Shown one piece after another: positions 1-10,530 of a stretch of DNA of 64,000 bases. The DNA lies in the NCBI GenBank assembly GCA_036872755.1, contig JAVHNS010000003.1, positions 1,054,001 through 1,118,000 on the forward strand. Direction: 5' to 3'. Numbering within the stretch: the first letter of the stretch is position 1; each line of letters opens with the position of its first letter. Both the position numbers and the translations under genes were made by a program. Below the pieces are notes generated by a model that was not told the origin of the DNA, searched no databases, and saw only the letters and a list, made by a program, of their open reading frames with translations. Source of the stretch: Orbilia blumenaviensis (lineage: Eukaryota > Ascomycota > Orbiliomycetes > Orbiliales > Orbiliaceae).

Positions 1-57
1 GGTGAGGTCGCGTAGGAGGCGGCGGGTTGCGGTTGGGAGGGGGGTTGGTGGTGCCAT
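1..57 (-). CDS. N-terminal fragment of a gene, possibly a ubiquitin-conjugating enzyme (E2)
   Basis: An ATG on the minus strand at 57-55 opens a frame of 19 codons that runs off the left edge. The fragment is Pro/Thr-rich and then reads ATRRLLRDLT. A short basic helix with paired Arg and Leu near the N-terminus is typical of helix 1 of E2 ubiquitin-conjugating enzymes such as Rad6. Nineteen residues cannot prove this. The start sits just downstream, in transcript direction, of an AT-rich stretch at 70-95 that could hold core promoter elements. The identity is a guess; that a coding region starts here is somewhat more likely. Confidence 0.35.
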   Translation of the reverse strand, partial: MAPPTPLPTATRRLLRDLT

Positions 58-807
58 CTCTTTCCTTTTTTTATATATTTATATATATATACCTAAGTAG
101 GTACATAGGTAGTTATAGATAAAGATGGGGGGAAGAGGATGTAGGAAACCAACGGCTAGTAAAAGCGTGGCTTTCCTTTCTTCTCAATTGAGAATGGATA
201 GTGAAGGAAAAAAGTGTATTCCACCCTTCTGGAAATAAGCTCAGAAGGGTAGTTAGAAAGAACTGTAATAGTAAATATGTATATATATCGTGGTATCAAA
301 CGCTTTTGATGATGCTGATGATGCTGAAAAAAAGACCTCGAAAAGGACGAGACAATGCTGTACTTATAATCCCCCAAACCTCCCGTTATTTCTCTCCGCC
401 CGTGTATACACAAAAAAAGCCGCCATGATGCCTAGCTAAGCAACCAAAAAAAATACAAAAGTGAAGTGCCGAAACCCAAGGCACGAGCCTCCAAACTATA
501 CCGAAAATAAAAGAGAGGCCTCTCAGGCATGCCTGAAGTGACCAAAACCCTCGCTAAACATCTTGAAGAGTTTGGTCTAGTGTGTGAGGTTCCATGGTGT
601 TGAGTCACCTCCAAGCCTAAATTACCACAAGAGCGAACGCACTAGTCCGTATCGGGTTTGGTATGCCTGAGGAAATCCAAAGGCTTGATTCATACCAACC
701 CAATTGACCAATCGGAAGCCGAGCGCACTCAAGTTCGGCTCTTGTAAGGCTGATATATCCCTCGTCATACCCAAAAAAAAAGAAGAGTAAGAAAAAGAGA
801 AAATCAA
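58..807. other. Intergenic region between the edge gene and DPH1
   Basis: Contains an AT microsatellite at about 71-93 and several short overlapping frames on both strands with low-complexity translations and no family resemblance. It probably holds the promoter of the edge gene and the 3' untranslated region of DPH1. I see no gene here. Confidence 0.5.
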
Positions 808-2367
808 TCAAGAGGGGTTAACATTCCTCTTCGTCCTCCCCAACCCATCCTTCCCATAGAAATCCATAGGGTAGCTACCATCACCAACAGCAGTCCACTC
901 CTCCCTCTTCCCCAAAGCGACCCAGGCTTCATACGGACTCAGCAGCGGCCTGGGGAAAGCGTACCCCCAATCGATACTCAACCTCGGACATGCAACCTGC
1001 ACCCACGCTTCCACATCCCCAAACATCGCCAGCTTTCCCGGAAATATCTCGGACAGCAACAGAAGCACATACTCAACCCCCATCTCCTTCAAACGATCCT
1101 CCAAGTTGGCGAGAGTGTTAGGGTTTCCCTGACGACCGAGAGTTCCCAATATCAGCCCCCACTTCTTCGCGCGTCTGGCCTGGCGGATCGCATCCCTCCT
1201 CAGGTCCTGCATCTCATGATGGTCGTATTCCTCGCGGGTGAACCTGCGGGAGTAAGGGTCGTAGCGGTAGGCGGGTAGGTGCGGGTTCTGGATCATGACG
1301 CTCTCCAGATGGAACCTTCCGTCGCCGAGGTACACGACCGCATCGACTGGGTCTGGGGTTGAGCCGTCTCTATTTCTCTGAGATGAGAGTTTTGGAGCGG
1401 TGCAGCCCAATATCTCGCCTTTGGACAGAGGGAGGATCTGGGGAACCGATACGGTTATACCGGCCTCCTGAAGTTCCGGTCTAACGCCGTGGATGGTGGC
1501 GTTGAACTGGATGGTACCGACGATGGCGAGGTGCTTGTGGGATTGGAAATTGCGGAGAAGGGTGGCGACGAAGTGCTTGGCGTCGATGTCGATGCTGACA
1601 AAGACGTAGAGGGTCTTTATACGGTTTATTTCGGAGGAAGGGATGAGGCAGCTGTGGGCGTAGTGGACGAGGAAGTCGCAACCGAGGGCGACGGCGGTGT
1701 AGTCGTCGATACAGCAGGCGCCGTAGGTGACATCGCCCATGATGAGGACCTCGGCGGATGTGAACTGGGAGATGATGTCGGAGAGAGTGCAGGCGAAGAT
1801 CTGCAAGCCCTCGGGGAGCTGGAGGGCGACGCGGGAGGCATTTGCCTTGCGGATGTTGTGGACGGTCTTGTGCAGCTCGAAGTTGTAGTTTGCGGGGAGG
1901 AGGGAGATGGCGGCGTTCAGGGCGGGGTCGTTGAGGACGGACTCGGGGATCTGGTTGCGGGCTGAGATACCGGCGCGGCTGCTCTTCACTACACATTTTA
2001 TATACATATCCCACGATCCCATGTTAGCAATCATCACCATCACCATCACCACTACCATCACCAATCACCACCAAATTATGTAATCATAACAGAAAAATAA
2101 ATGCGTACCCTTGACGGCAACGGCGTCCTCGACGTCGGCCCCACCAGTACTAGTACCATTAGTACCATTAGTGCCAGTAGTACCAGTAGTAGTAGTGGTG
2201 GTGGTAGTAGTGGTATCGGTATCGGTATTACCGTCGGGATGCTTCCTGGAGGAGAGGAGCTCGGCAGCAGCGCGCTTGCCGATGAAGCGTCGGCGGGGCA
2301 GCCTCTGCTGGACGGGGGCGGGCTCCGGCTGCAGTGAACCGGACGGGTGGCCGACGACTTCCTCCAT
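808..2367 (-). CDS. DPH1: Diphthamide biosynthesis protein 1 (2-(3-amino-3-carboxypropyl)histidine synthase subunit 1)
   Basis: Two exons, 2367-2109 and 1988-808, joined across a 120-nt intron (donor GTACGC, acceptor GTGTAG), give 479 residues. With Dph2, this family forms the [4Fe-4S] enzyme that transfers the aminocarboxypropyl group of S-adenosylmethionine to a histidine of elongation factor 2, the first step of diphthamide synthesis in the cytosol. Visible hallmarks are [33 protein letters not shown] and [12 protein letters not shown]; the Cys in the last three match the three cluster-ligand positions known in the family. The first exon is divergent and encodes a Thr/Asp/Gly/Asn low-complexity stretch (about residues 48-75) followed by DVEDAVAVK. 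The exon join restores a continuous frame into [14 protein letters not shown]. It is divergently transcribed from HMG-CoA lyase. Identity is secure; the start is the only in-frame ATG ahead of the conserved part. Confidence 0.95.
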
Positions 2368-2368
2368 T

Positions 2369-2399
<31 letters not shown>

Positions 2400-3246
2400 G
2401 TTCCCCTCCCTTTTTCCCTACTATTTCTCCGCTTCCCCTCTCTTTTGTAATAGATAGATAAATAAATATATATATTATTATTATTATTATTATTATAATC
2501 GTCGATGCACTGTCGGTGTCAGTTACTGGTCAGGATGGTGATGATGTATCGTGGGGGATAAAGAAAGAGTGTTGGTTGGTTGGAGGGGCAGACCCGAAAA
2601 AAAAAAAGAATTTGCCCCGCCGTTCTGGTTTGACTAAGACCGAATGAAAATAAATTTACCCCGCGAAACGGCGAATGGAAAAAAGAAGAAAGAAGCTCGG
2701 GCCAGAATGGAAACAGAACCGAACCAAAAAGAAGATAGCTAATTGGATTAACCTCGGCCGGCTAGCTTCGGCCGCAGCAGCAGCACAGCTTTTTGTCCTG
2801 TCCTGTTTGATCTTGTTGAGGAGGGACCGGTCTCAGCCTGGTCGGTTTTTGGTTCAGGAAAGATGTCATTGTCACTTGCTTTGGTCACTTTCCGGTCGAT
2901 TTCTATTTCCATTTTCCCATCACAGGATTTATTCTCCGTTCTGTCTCTCTTGTTGAGTGTCTGAATCTCTCTTCTTCTTCTCTTTCTCTTTTTCTCCTTT
3001 CCCTTCTTCTTCTTCTTTTTTCTTCTCTGACCGACCGACCAACAAAAACTGTATACTAATAAACCCAGCACTCTGCTCTTATTACTATTATCACTACTAC
3101 ACTCCTTTTTTACTCCTTTTTTTATTTAGACAACTGTATTTTTACATCATCCCATTTCATTCCCCTGGTCTTCCTCTGCTAAATAAAAATTATAAAATCC
3201 TAAAAAAAATAATAGAAAGTTGTGTGTGAATCCGAAAAAAATAAAA
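2368..3246. promoter_or_regulatory. Divergent promoter region of DPH1 and HMG-CoA lyase
   Basis: About 880 bp separate the two start codons. The region holds a TC dinucleotide run (2373-2399) directly against the DPH1 start, a TTA/ATT run near 2473-2497, and pyrimidine-rich tracts near 2965-3030 and 3100-3130 ahead of the lyase start. Pyrimidine-rich tracts near transcription starts are common in fungal promoters. I see no defined operator. Confidence 0.5.
2373..2399. repeat. (TC)n microsatellite
   Basis: Uninterrupted TC/CT dinucleotide run in the DPH1 5' leader; on the DPH1 sense strand it reads (GA)n. Confidence 0.9.
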
Positions 3247-4766
3247 ATGTTCTGCGCGTCGAAGCACATCTTCGGTCGGCTGGCCCTGGTCTCGAAGACC
3301 ATCTCACAACACGCAACACACAACACATCCACATCATCCATACTATCTCCGACTTCAACTTCAGCTTCGACTTCGCTGATGCGCCCGTCCTTCTTCCCCT
3401 CGCGCGCACTCACCCACTCCCGCCTCTTCGCCTCTGTCCGCGACCTCTACTACTACTCTTCCTCTCTATCTTCCTCTTCCTCTGCCTCTGCCTCCTCTTC
3501 TTCCTTATCGTCGTCGTCTTCATCAGCTACATCCACGGATGGTGAGAATAATAATAACAATGACTTCGTGAAGATCGTCGAGGTCGGCCCCCGCGACGGC
3601 CTCCAGAACGAAAAGGCCATCGTGCCCCTCCAGACCAAGATCAAGCTCATCGAGCGACTCAGCACCACCGGTCTGCGCGTCATCGAGGCCGGCAGCTTCG
3701 TTGCGCCCAAGTGGGTCCCCCAGGTAAATCTTTACTCCCCTATCTAATATAATATATATATATGTATATGTATATATATGTATTATATATTATGTAAATG
3801 TATCAACTACGGCAATTGGCTGACTGCGACTTAAAAAAAAAAAAAGATGGCGGACTCGACGTCCATCCTCGCCCACCTGCTGCGCAACCCCCCACCGGCC
3901 CCGCAGCCCGTCACCTACCCCTTCCTCGTCCCCAACCTCAAGGGCCTCGAGTCCGCCCTCCCCCATAACTCTAACTCTGGAGCAGCAGTAGCAGAAGAAG
4001 CAGAAGTAAAAGGCGTGGAAAGCAAAGGAGCCTCAGAAATCTCCATCTTCGCCTCCGCCTCCGAAGGCTTCTCCCTCAAAAACCTAAACTGCTCCATCGC
4101 AACCTCCTTCGACCGCTTCGCCCCCGTCGTCGCCAAAGCCCTTCAGAACGGCATAAAAGTCCGAGGTTATGTCAGCATGGTCATCTCCTGCCCTTACTCC
4201 GGCGACACCCCTCCCGAAAAAGTAGTGGAGGTCACGAAGCGACTGTTAGATATGGGCTGTTATGAGGTCTCCCTGGGTGATACCACCGGGGTGGGGAATC
4301 CGTACACCGTGGATGTCCTGATGAAGGCGTTGATTGAAGCTGGGGTGCCGGTTGAGAAGCTTGCCTGTCATTTTCATGATACCTACGGGCAGGCTATTGT
4401 TAACTGCATGGTCGGGCTGGCGAACGGAGTCAGAGTTTTCGATAGCAGCGTTGCCGGGCTCGGTGGGTGTCCGTATGCGAAGGGGGCGACGGGGAACGTC
4501 GCCACTGAGGATTTGGTCTACTTGTGAGTTTTGTTTCCCTTCCCTCTACTCTACTAAGGGTATTTTATATTTATGAAGAAGAGTATTTGCTAACGGGTCT
4601 TGGTTTTGTTGGTAGTCTGCACAGCGTGGGCATGAAAACGGGCGTCGACCTCGAAAAGGTCTCGGAGGTCGGCGCGTGGATCTCGGACGCCATCGGGCGG
4701 AAGAATAACAGCAAAGTCGGCCCCGCGCTGCTGGCCAGGAAGCCGGAGACCCCCGCCTCCAGCTAG
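3247..4766 (+). CDS. Hydroxymethylglutaryl-CoA lyase, mitochondrial
   Basis: Three exons, 3247-3723, 3847-4523 and 4616-4766, give 434 residues. The enzyme cleaves HMG-CoA to acetyl-CoA and acetoacetate in leucine degradation and ketone-body metabolism. Conserved features: [10 protein letters not shown] near residue 113 (catalytic Arg and metal-binding Asp), the metal-binding HFHDTYGQ near 334, and the family signature [13 protein letters not shown] near 360 with its catalytic Cys. The first ~100 residues are Ser-rich, basic and poor in acids, as expected of a mitochondrial presequence. The ATG at 3247 is preferred over an in-frame one at 3220 because it directly starts a hydrophobic/basic leader. 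Intron 2 has an excellent branch site (GCTAAC). Between the LKGLESAL and ISIFASASE blocks there is an Ala/Glu-rich insertion of about 25 residues not usual in the family. It is convergent with SDHAF4. Confidence 0.94.
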
Positions 4767-5265
4767 TCTCATTTCTTTCTTCTTCTTTCTCCATCTCATT
4801 AAATGTTAACACGCATGCATGTGGCATTGGACGGTCGTTTTTCGTTTCGATAGTATATATTATCATTTGCATATTTTATTTTTATTATAGCTTGCATTCT
4901 CAAAGCCTTTTTTTTTCCTTTAAAAAAGACAATCGCTTTGACTGGCGTTTTAGTTTATTATCATACAGCATTCGTTCATTCCATTCCCATTCATTGTTTT
5001 TCTGGTGGATAGTTTATTCACTTACTCATACACGGCGTTCTTTACTGCTGGCTTTCTTTTTACCAATTTATATATCCTTCTTCTTCTTCTTCTTTTCCTT
5101 GATTTCGTATATACCCCATTTCTTACCATCACCATAAAGAAAATAAAAAATAAAAAAAAATGTTATAATAATAATACAAAAAATCCCATCCCCCCCCACA
5201 TATCTATCATCCCACAAACCCACACACACATATATATATATAAAATACGTAAAAAGCAAGTTACA
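4767..5265. other. Convergent 3' region of HMG-CoA lyase and SDHAF4
   Basis: AT-rich, with T-rich and A-rich runs, an ACACAC/TATATA run near 5220-5243 and no conserved frame. It probably contains both polyadenylation regions. Confidence 0.55.
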
Positions 5266-5685
5266 TCAAAAATCAGTAACCCGCCCATTAAAACTCCAAT
5301 CCCCATACTTCGTCGGCTCCGTCTTCGGCCCCCCAACCTCCCCCGTAACCGGATTCTTATCCCCCTCGAACAACGGTTTCTCACCACCGGTTAACAGATC
5401 TTTATGCTGGCCCATTTCCATGGCCTTTAGAAGGTCTTCTGCTTCTTTTATCGATTCTGCTTTTGTTTGTGTTTGAGAAGGGGTTTGGGAGGAGGGGCGA
5501 GGGGTTGAGAAGGCACCTGTGGAGGCTTTGGTGAGGGATTCGAATGTTTCCTGGTCTGCTTTCGGGAGGCGGGGTGGGGAGGGGGTTGGTTTGAATGAGC
5601 TTTGTGGGGTGGTGGTGGTGGTGGAGAGGAGGCGGTGATGGTGACGGAGGGGGAGAAGGAGGTGGCGGGTTAGGAGGGGTCGCAT
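5266..5685 (-). CDS. SDH8: Succinate dehydrogenase assembly factor 4, mitochondrial (DUF1674)
   Basis: A single exon of 139 residues. This chaperone binds the flavinylated catalytic subunit of succinate dehydrogenase in the mitochondrial matrix and promotes assembly of complex II. The diagnostic part is the C-terminus: FEGDKNPVTGEVGGPKTEP followed by KYGDWSFNGRVTDF, the DUF1674 signature with its invariant final Asp-Phe. The N-terminus (MRPLLTRHLLLPLRHHHRLL) is rich in Arg, His and Leu and lacks acidic residues, consistent with a matrix-targeting sequence. The middle is Thr/Ser/Pro-rich and unconserved. The start codon is the first ATG after an A/T-rich leader. Length fits the family (about 110-150 residues). 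Confidence 0.92.
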   Translation of the reverse strand: MRPLLTRHLLLPLRHHHRLLSTTTTTPQSSFKPTPSPPRLPKADQETFESLTKASTGAFSTPRPSSQTPSQTQTKAESIKEAEDLLKAMEMGQHKDLLTGGEKPLFEGDKNPVTGEVGGPKTEPTKYGDWSFNGRVTDF

Positions 5686-6171
5686 CTTTTTTTTTTTTTT
5701 GGTTGATTGGAGATGGATGGAGGGGTTGATGTTGTTTTTTTATATATATATATATATTGAAGAATTTCGGTTCAGGTTCGGGTTCGGTTGGTTAGATTAG
5801 GTAGGTCTCTCGGCTTTTTATAATCCCTGGTCGGGCTGGGTGGATTGTGTCCATCGCATGCACGCCGCGACCCGCGTTTAGTTACACGGCATCTAACTAG
5901 TTCATATAACCCGGTTTTTTTTTCTGATATAAAAAAAGTCTACGCAGTGCAACCTCTTTTAAATAAAAATTATAGGATTTTTGAATTACTAACTCAAAAC
6001 ATCCCATTCGTGAAAACCGATGTACTGTACTGTACTTTATACTAAAACCAAATAATTATAACGAATGGGGTAGTAGTAATAGTAACAAAAAAAACAAGGA
6101 ACGACGATGCACGCACGCAGGAGCTGGAATGGGCAAAAAAAAATCAAAATCTATGACATCAGCTCTACCTA
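5686..6171. other. Spacer between SDHAF4 and the thioredoxin-like gene
   Basis: Contains the SDHAF4 promoter, with a TATATA run at about 5741-5757, and the 3' region of the next minus-strand gene. No coding signal seen. Confidence 0.5.
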
Positions 6172-7445
6172 TTAGTTCCCCTTCTTCGCCCCCGCAGCAG
6201 CAGCAGCCGCAACCTGTTGTTGTCGCTCACGCTGCGCATATACCCGTCCTGTGAATTTGCTTCTATACCAAAAAAAATAATAATAATCAGTATCCCCATT
6301 ACCCAAAAAAATATTTATAAAAAAAAAAAAAAGAGAGAGAGAGGGAGAGAAAAAAAGAGAGAACTCACGTAACAAACCGCGAAAACAGCCCAATCCCAAC
6401 CATCATAGCCATAGGCGGCACCCTCGAAAACAACCCCACAACCCACCACCACTGATACAACGGTATCTGCAACGCCCCATCGAACGGATGGCTCATCCCA
6501 TCCCACTCGCTGAACCCGACCCACTTCTTATCATTAATCACCTCTGAGATCCACACCGCATCAGGCGGCGGCGGCGGCGGATTCGCGCTTTTTATGGGTT
6601 CCCCCGTCTTCTCATCGATCGGTGGTGGTGAGGGCGGGGATCCCGGGCGGTGGAAGGGGACAGGGCGGATGTGTGTTTTGTGGTCCTGGAGGCCTGGGAA
6701 GGATTTGGAGGGGGGGTTTGAGTGGGTTATGTGGAAGACGCGGGAGCCCCAGGCGCCGAAGACCGAGCAGAGTACTATTTTTCTTTCTTTTAGTATATAT
6801 ACCGTGGAGATGCAATTTTAGGGAAGATATAGAAAACATACCGGCTTGGGCATCGCAATCCACGCGGCCGAAGTGTATATTCTGGTTCTCACTCAGCAGG
6901 GCCACCGTCTCCTTTCATTCATATAAAAAAAAAAACCAATCTTTAGCAATCCCTCACTCTTCATCTCCACCTCCCCTCATACTCATACTCATATAAGTAC
7001 CAAGTAGGTATCTAACTCACATTAAAAGTCTAAAACAATAGACCCCCCCAAATTAGCACCCCCTCCACAACCAAACAAAACCAAAAAAAAAAAAAAAAAA
7101 CGGGGAGAAAAGAAAACGCACACTCTCATAAAGCACACACCCCGGACAACTATCCGGCCCCGTAGTAAACAGCACCAACCAATCAAGATCATTATGCTGT
7201 AAGAAATCCCTATAGTCGTCTTTACCGATCGAGTACACCACACCTGGTTTTGGCACGATCTTTTCGCCTGTTGATGACGACGGTTTTGAGCCGGGGTTTA
7301 GAAGGCTTTGGAATTGGTCCCATAGCTGTTGATGGGGTAGCTGTGGCGGTTGGGGTGCCTTCTGTTGTTGTTCTTGTTGGGCGGAGGTGAATTGGAGGGA
7401 TGAGAGGGTTAGGGAGAGGGGGAGGAGGAGGGTTGAGGGTTTCAT
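6172..7445 (-). CDS. Thioredoxin-fold membrane protein, probably of the endoplasmic reticulum
   Basis: Four exons, 7445-7122, 6911-6842, 6774-6369 and 6262-6172, give 296 residues. The protein starts with a signal peptide (MKPSTLLLPLSLTLSSLQ, likely cut near SAQ), followed by a Gln/Pro-rich spacer. A thioredoxin-like segment has the redox-type motif CPGC at residues 100-103 and continues with NIHFGRVDCDAQ and FGAWGSRVFHI. A Pro-rich linker leads to a hydrophobic segment (IPLYQWWWVVGLF and onward, about 238-266). The last four residues are KKGN, a match to the dilysine KKXX endoplasmic-reticulum retrieval signal. This suggests a type I ER membrane protein with a lumenal thioredoxin domain, comparable to TMX-type oxidoreductases. 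That role is inference; I do not recognise a named orthologue. The introns are 210, 67 and 106 nt; all splice joins keep the frame. Confidence 0.75.
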
Positions 7446-8287
7446 TGTGCTGGTGTTATTATCGAGTGGTGATAGTGGTGGTGGTGGTGGTGGTGGTGGT
7501 TGGTATCCGGCGGAGATGCGCTATCTTATACTATAGCTTGTAGCTTACAGAACGTTAAACCAGAGGAAATGAAAGAGAGGAAAGAATCATTCTAGAGTAT
7601 TCGACAGCCCTTAATTTAATCAAGAAAAAAAAAAAAAAAAAACTTAGATCGGGTATTTTACTCTAGGTACCTCGTGTCCTTGTCTTGTTCATCATAACTC
7701 AAAAGCTACGTACATAAGTTTTTACGAGCTAACAGGTAGCTTGTGTACACAGTACGTGCTTGTATTCGACAGTGACGTTCCCCCCGGGTTAATGTTCAAC
7801 CAAAAAGAGGTTGAGCCGCGAGGGCAGCAGGGATTGTTTTTCGCATTGGGACCGGGCCAATTGGCTGGGTTTCGGTGGAGCCCTTTTTTTTCTGTATGTC
7901 GGCTAAATGTAATCCCAGCCGGGTTATTCGCTGCTCGGAAAGCTTAAAGACATATATTGGTGGTATATATCCGGGGAATACGATATCGATACGGAGCATA
8001 CCCGTGATACCGTTATTTTATATATATGAACGAGAAGTATTTGGGGGCAAAGACGAATGCTTTTGGTGATTGAGCAGTCTGGTTGAAGCTAAAAATATAC
8101 ACAGGAAATGAAGTGAAGTTGGGAGAGGGTTTGAATAAGAAGAAAAAAACAGATCCGCTGTATCAGAAGAGAAAAAGATATACAAAAGAATCGAACAGAC
8201 ACACAGACAGACTGGCATCGCTCATACCAGGAATATCATAAAACCCAGATACCCATCAAGTAGATATTGAAATAAAGTGGAATATAA
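7446..8287. other. Intergenic region between the thioredoxin-like gene and RRG9
   Basis: Holds a GGT/TGG trinucleotide run at about 7467-7500 in the thioredoxin-like gene's leader, a poly-A run near 7624-7641, and short unsupported frames. No gene seen. Confidence 0.5.
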
Positions 8288-9733
8288 TCACAGAATGCGA
8301 TTCTTCAAATTCAAGCCCCGACTAACCACAAACCCCTTCTGCTCCCTCTCCCTCTCCCTCATCTCCACCCTCTCCTCCATCTTCATCTTCGTCTTCCTCG
8401 TCTCGACCATTCCCTTCTCCTCCCACGCCTGCCACACACTCTTCCCCCTCCTCTTCCACCTCTCCGTCCTCGCCGCCTCCTGCTCCGCCGTAGGCATCCA
8501 TTTACTCTTCAATATCCTCCTCAACGCATCCGGTGAAATCTTGAATATAGGCGCATACTCCTCCACCGTCATCCCCGGATTCTCCTGCTTCAACTGCTTC
8601 AGCGTCGCCACCGCCGCAGGGGACAATCTCTCAAACGGATTCCAAGCGCTATTCTTCAACTTCTCCCTAACCGCATCTTTATGAATCTTCCACGCCGGTG
8701 TATCCTTATCATACACCTTCTGAGCGGTATTAATAGGCACCCCAGCCGCGGCTTTATACCTATCAAGCGACAGATTAGGATTCACCTGTGGATTCCAGTT
8801 TAAAACACCGGTGTTGGTGTGTAACGTTGCAAACTTTGTGATTCTGATACCGTTATCTGTTGTTTTTGGTTTATAAAGCTCTTGCATGCGGGCGTGGGAC
8901 CATAGCGCTGGGGTGGACCATTCCTTCCACGCGTTTGCGGTCGGGTTGTGTGGTGTTTTCATCTTTTTTGAGATTTCGGCGGAGTTTTCCCAGGGGATTT
9001 CGTCGTTGTTATGGTTGTTGTTATTTGTGGAGGGTTTGGTGTTACTGCTGCTGTTGGAGGATCTGGTGGGGAACTGTGATTTTAGAGTCGGTGGGATACG
9101 GTCTAGGTCTTCTTTATACCGTCCTCCTCTTCCGCTCCGATGGGATGATGATGATGGCGATAAAGAAATCCTTTCATCTCCATTATTCTTCCCCTTAGGC
9201 TTTGAAGGAAGCGAAGTAAAGTCGTCTAGATACTCGATCTCTTCCATATCATCCTCCATCTCAGCTGCCTCCATTGCACTACTCTCAATGATACTATCAT
9301 CATCATTCTCAAGACCGGTATTATTATTATTATTACTGATCTTAGAATTATGATTACCGCTATCAGGCAAACGGATAGCATGATCCCTCATAGCGCTCAA
9401 ATCCGTCTCCGTCTTCCATGAGGAACTCCACGTCGCTAGCGCTTCTTTGTTCGCTGTCCTTTTGGCGGTGGAGTACATTCCTAGAAAATCGGTGGATGAT
9501 GATGGGATATCGCCGGATGCATTGCTGCTACTGCTGTTGCTGGCATCACTGCTGGATGATAAATCGGCGCTTTGGTGTCTTGGGGCGGTAGAGGAGGTAT
9601 GTCGGATTGCGGTTCTGGGGGTTAGACGGGTTAGACGCCGAGGGGCGGTGCTGGTGGTTCTGGCTGTTGTGGCGGGCGTGATGTCGGTGAGGAGGGAGCG
9701 GAGGATGCGGGTTGTGCAGTTTGTGCACGACAT
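8288..9733 (-). CDS. RRG9: Required for respiratory growth protein 9 (neugrin/Rrg9 family), mitochondrial
   Basis: A single exon of 481 residues. Rrg9 is needed for respiratory growth and maintenance of the mitochondrial genome in yeast; its animal relative neugrin acts in mitochondrial RNA/ribosome metabolism. The conserved block is at about residues 365-435: AWNPFERLSP, TVEEYAPIFKISPDALRRIL, KSKWMP, then RWKRRG. This is the Rrg9/neugrin helix-turn-helix-like signature. The N-terminal ~45 residues are rich in Thr, Arg and Ala, contain only one early Asp and resemble a matrix presequence. Residues ~60-330 are low-complexity (Ser, Asn, Asp), which makes the protein much longer than the yeast one (about 214 residues). 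The C-terminus is a charged Lys/Glu/Arg helix. Confidence 0.88.
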   Translation of the reverse strand: MSCTNCTTRILRSLLTDITPATTARTTSTAPRRLTRLTPRTAIRHTSSTAPRHQSADLSSSSDASNSSSSNASGDIPSSSTDFLGMYSTAKRTANKEALATWSSSWKTETDLSAMRDHAIRLPDSGNHNSKISNNNNNTGLENDDDSIIESSAMEAAEMEDDMEEIEYLDDFTSLPSKPKGKNNGDERISLSPSSSSHRSGRGGRYKEDLDRIPPTLKSQFPTRSSNSSSNTKPSTNNNNHNNDEIPWENSAEISKKMKTPHNPTANAWKEWSTPALWSHARMQELYKPKTTDNGIRITKFATLHTNTGVLNWNPQVNPNLSLDRYKAAAGVPINTAQKVYDKDTPAWKIHKDAVREKLKNSAWNPFERLSPAAVATLKQLKQENPGMTVEEYAPIFKISPDALRRILKSKWMPTAEQEAARTERWKRRGKSVWQAWEEKGMVETRKTKMKMEERVEMREREREQKGFVVSRGLNLKNRIL

Positions 9734-10530
9734 TTTTTTTGGGTAACTCTTCTTCTCCCCCTCCCCCTTCTTCTTTTGTTTTTCAGGGCTGGTTATTTAT
9801 TTGAAGATGGTAGAGATTGAATTTAGGTCAATTGGAGGGTGGTGATGGCGGATGATAGTAGTAATGGTGATGGTGATGATTTGAAGAACGAAGGTATAAG
9901 GTAGGCCGGTGAGAGTTTTTGAAAGGATGAGGTCGAAGGGAAGCTCTGTTTCGGCTGCCAGGAAAAAAAACTAAAAAAAAAAAAATTGGATGGGCACCCC
10001 GCAACGCATGAAAAAGGTTTCACCCGAACCCAACCCCGCCATAAGGAAGAAAAAAACACTACGAGTTAATAGAGCTGGAGAAATAAGTTCGTGACCATTT
10101 CATTAATATATATTCTGAGAAAAAAAAGGGGGAGGCATGCAGGAGGGAGGAAAGCACGGGTATTTCAATGCAGAGGAGGATGAGGAGGCAAAAAAAAAAG
10201 CGTATAGTATACAGAGATAGGAAAATATAAAAAGGAAATAGATAGACGCCGAAGGGACAGAAAAAAGCGGGATTGCAGGCTGTAATGGCATATGCATTTG
10301 GAAAGAAACCCGAGATTTCCGTTCGAAAACAATAATGCGACGTTCAGCTCGTTCAAGCTCCATAGCAAGGCCCAATTTTTTTTAAGGACTCAAGAAAACT
10401 GAAGAACACAGATCTCACAGCGGTGGAGATAAAGCCCGTCCCCTAGAGCAACTTGGAAGACAAACCACGGTAAAAATTCCAAAATAACACCATGACACAA
10501 AAAGTTAACATCATTGCGGGTATTTAAGAA
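9734..10530. other. Promoter of RRG9 and 3' region of EAF3
   Basis: Short frames on the minus strand translate to low-complexity Phe/Ser/Leu-rich peptides and have no support. No gene seen. Confidence 0.5.

Noticed and set aside
1489..1965. Plus-strand 158-codon ORF opposite DPH1
   Set aside because: It is the mirror of the DPH1 coding strand: a Gly/Asp/Val-rich shadow of the opposite frame.
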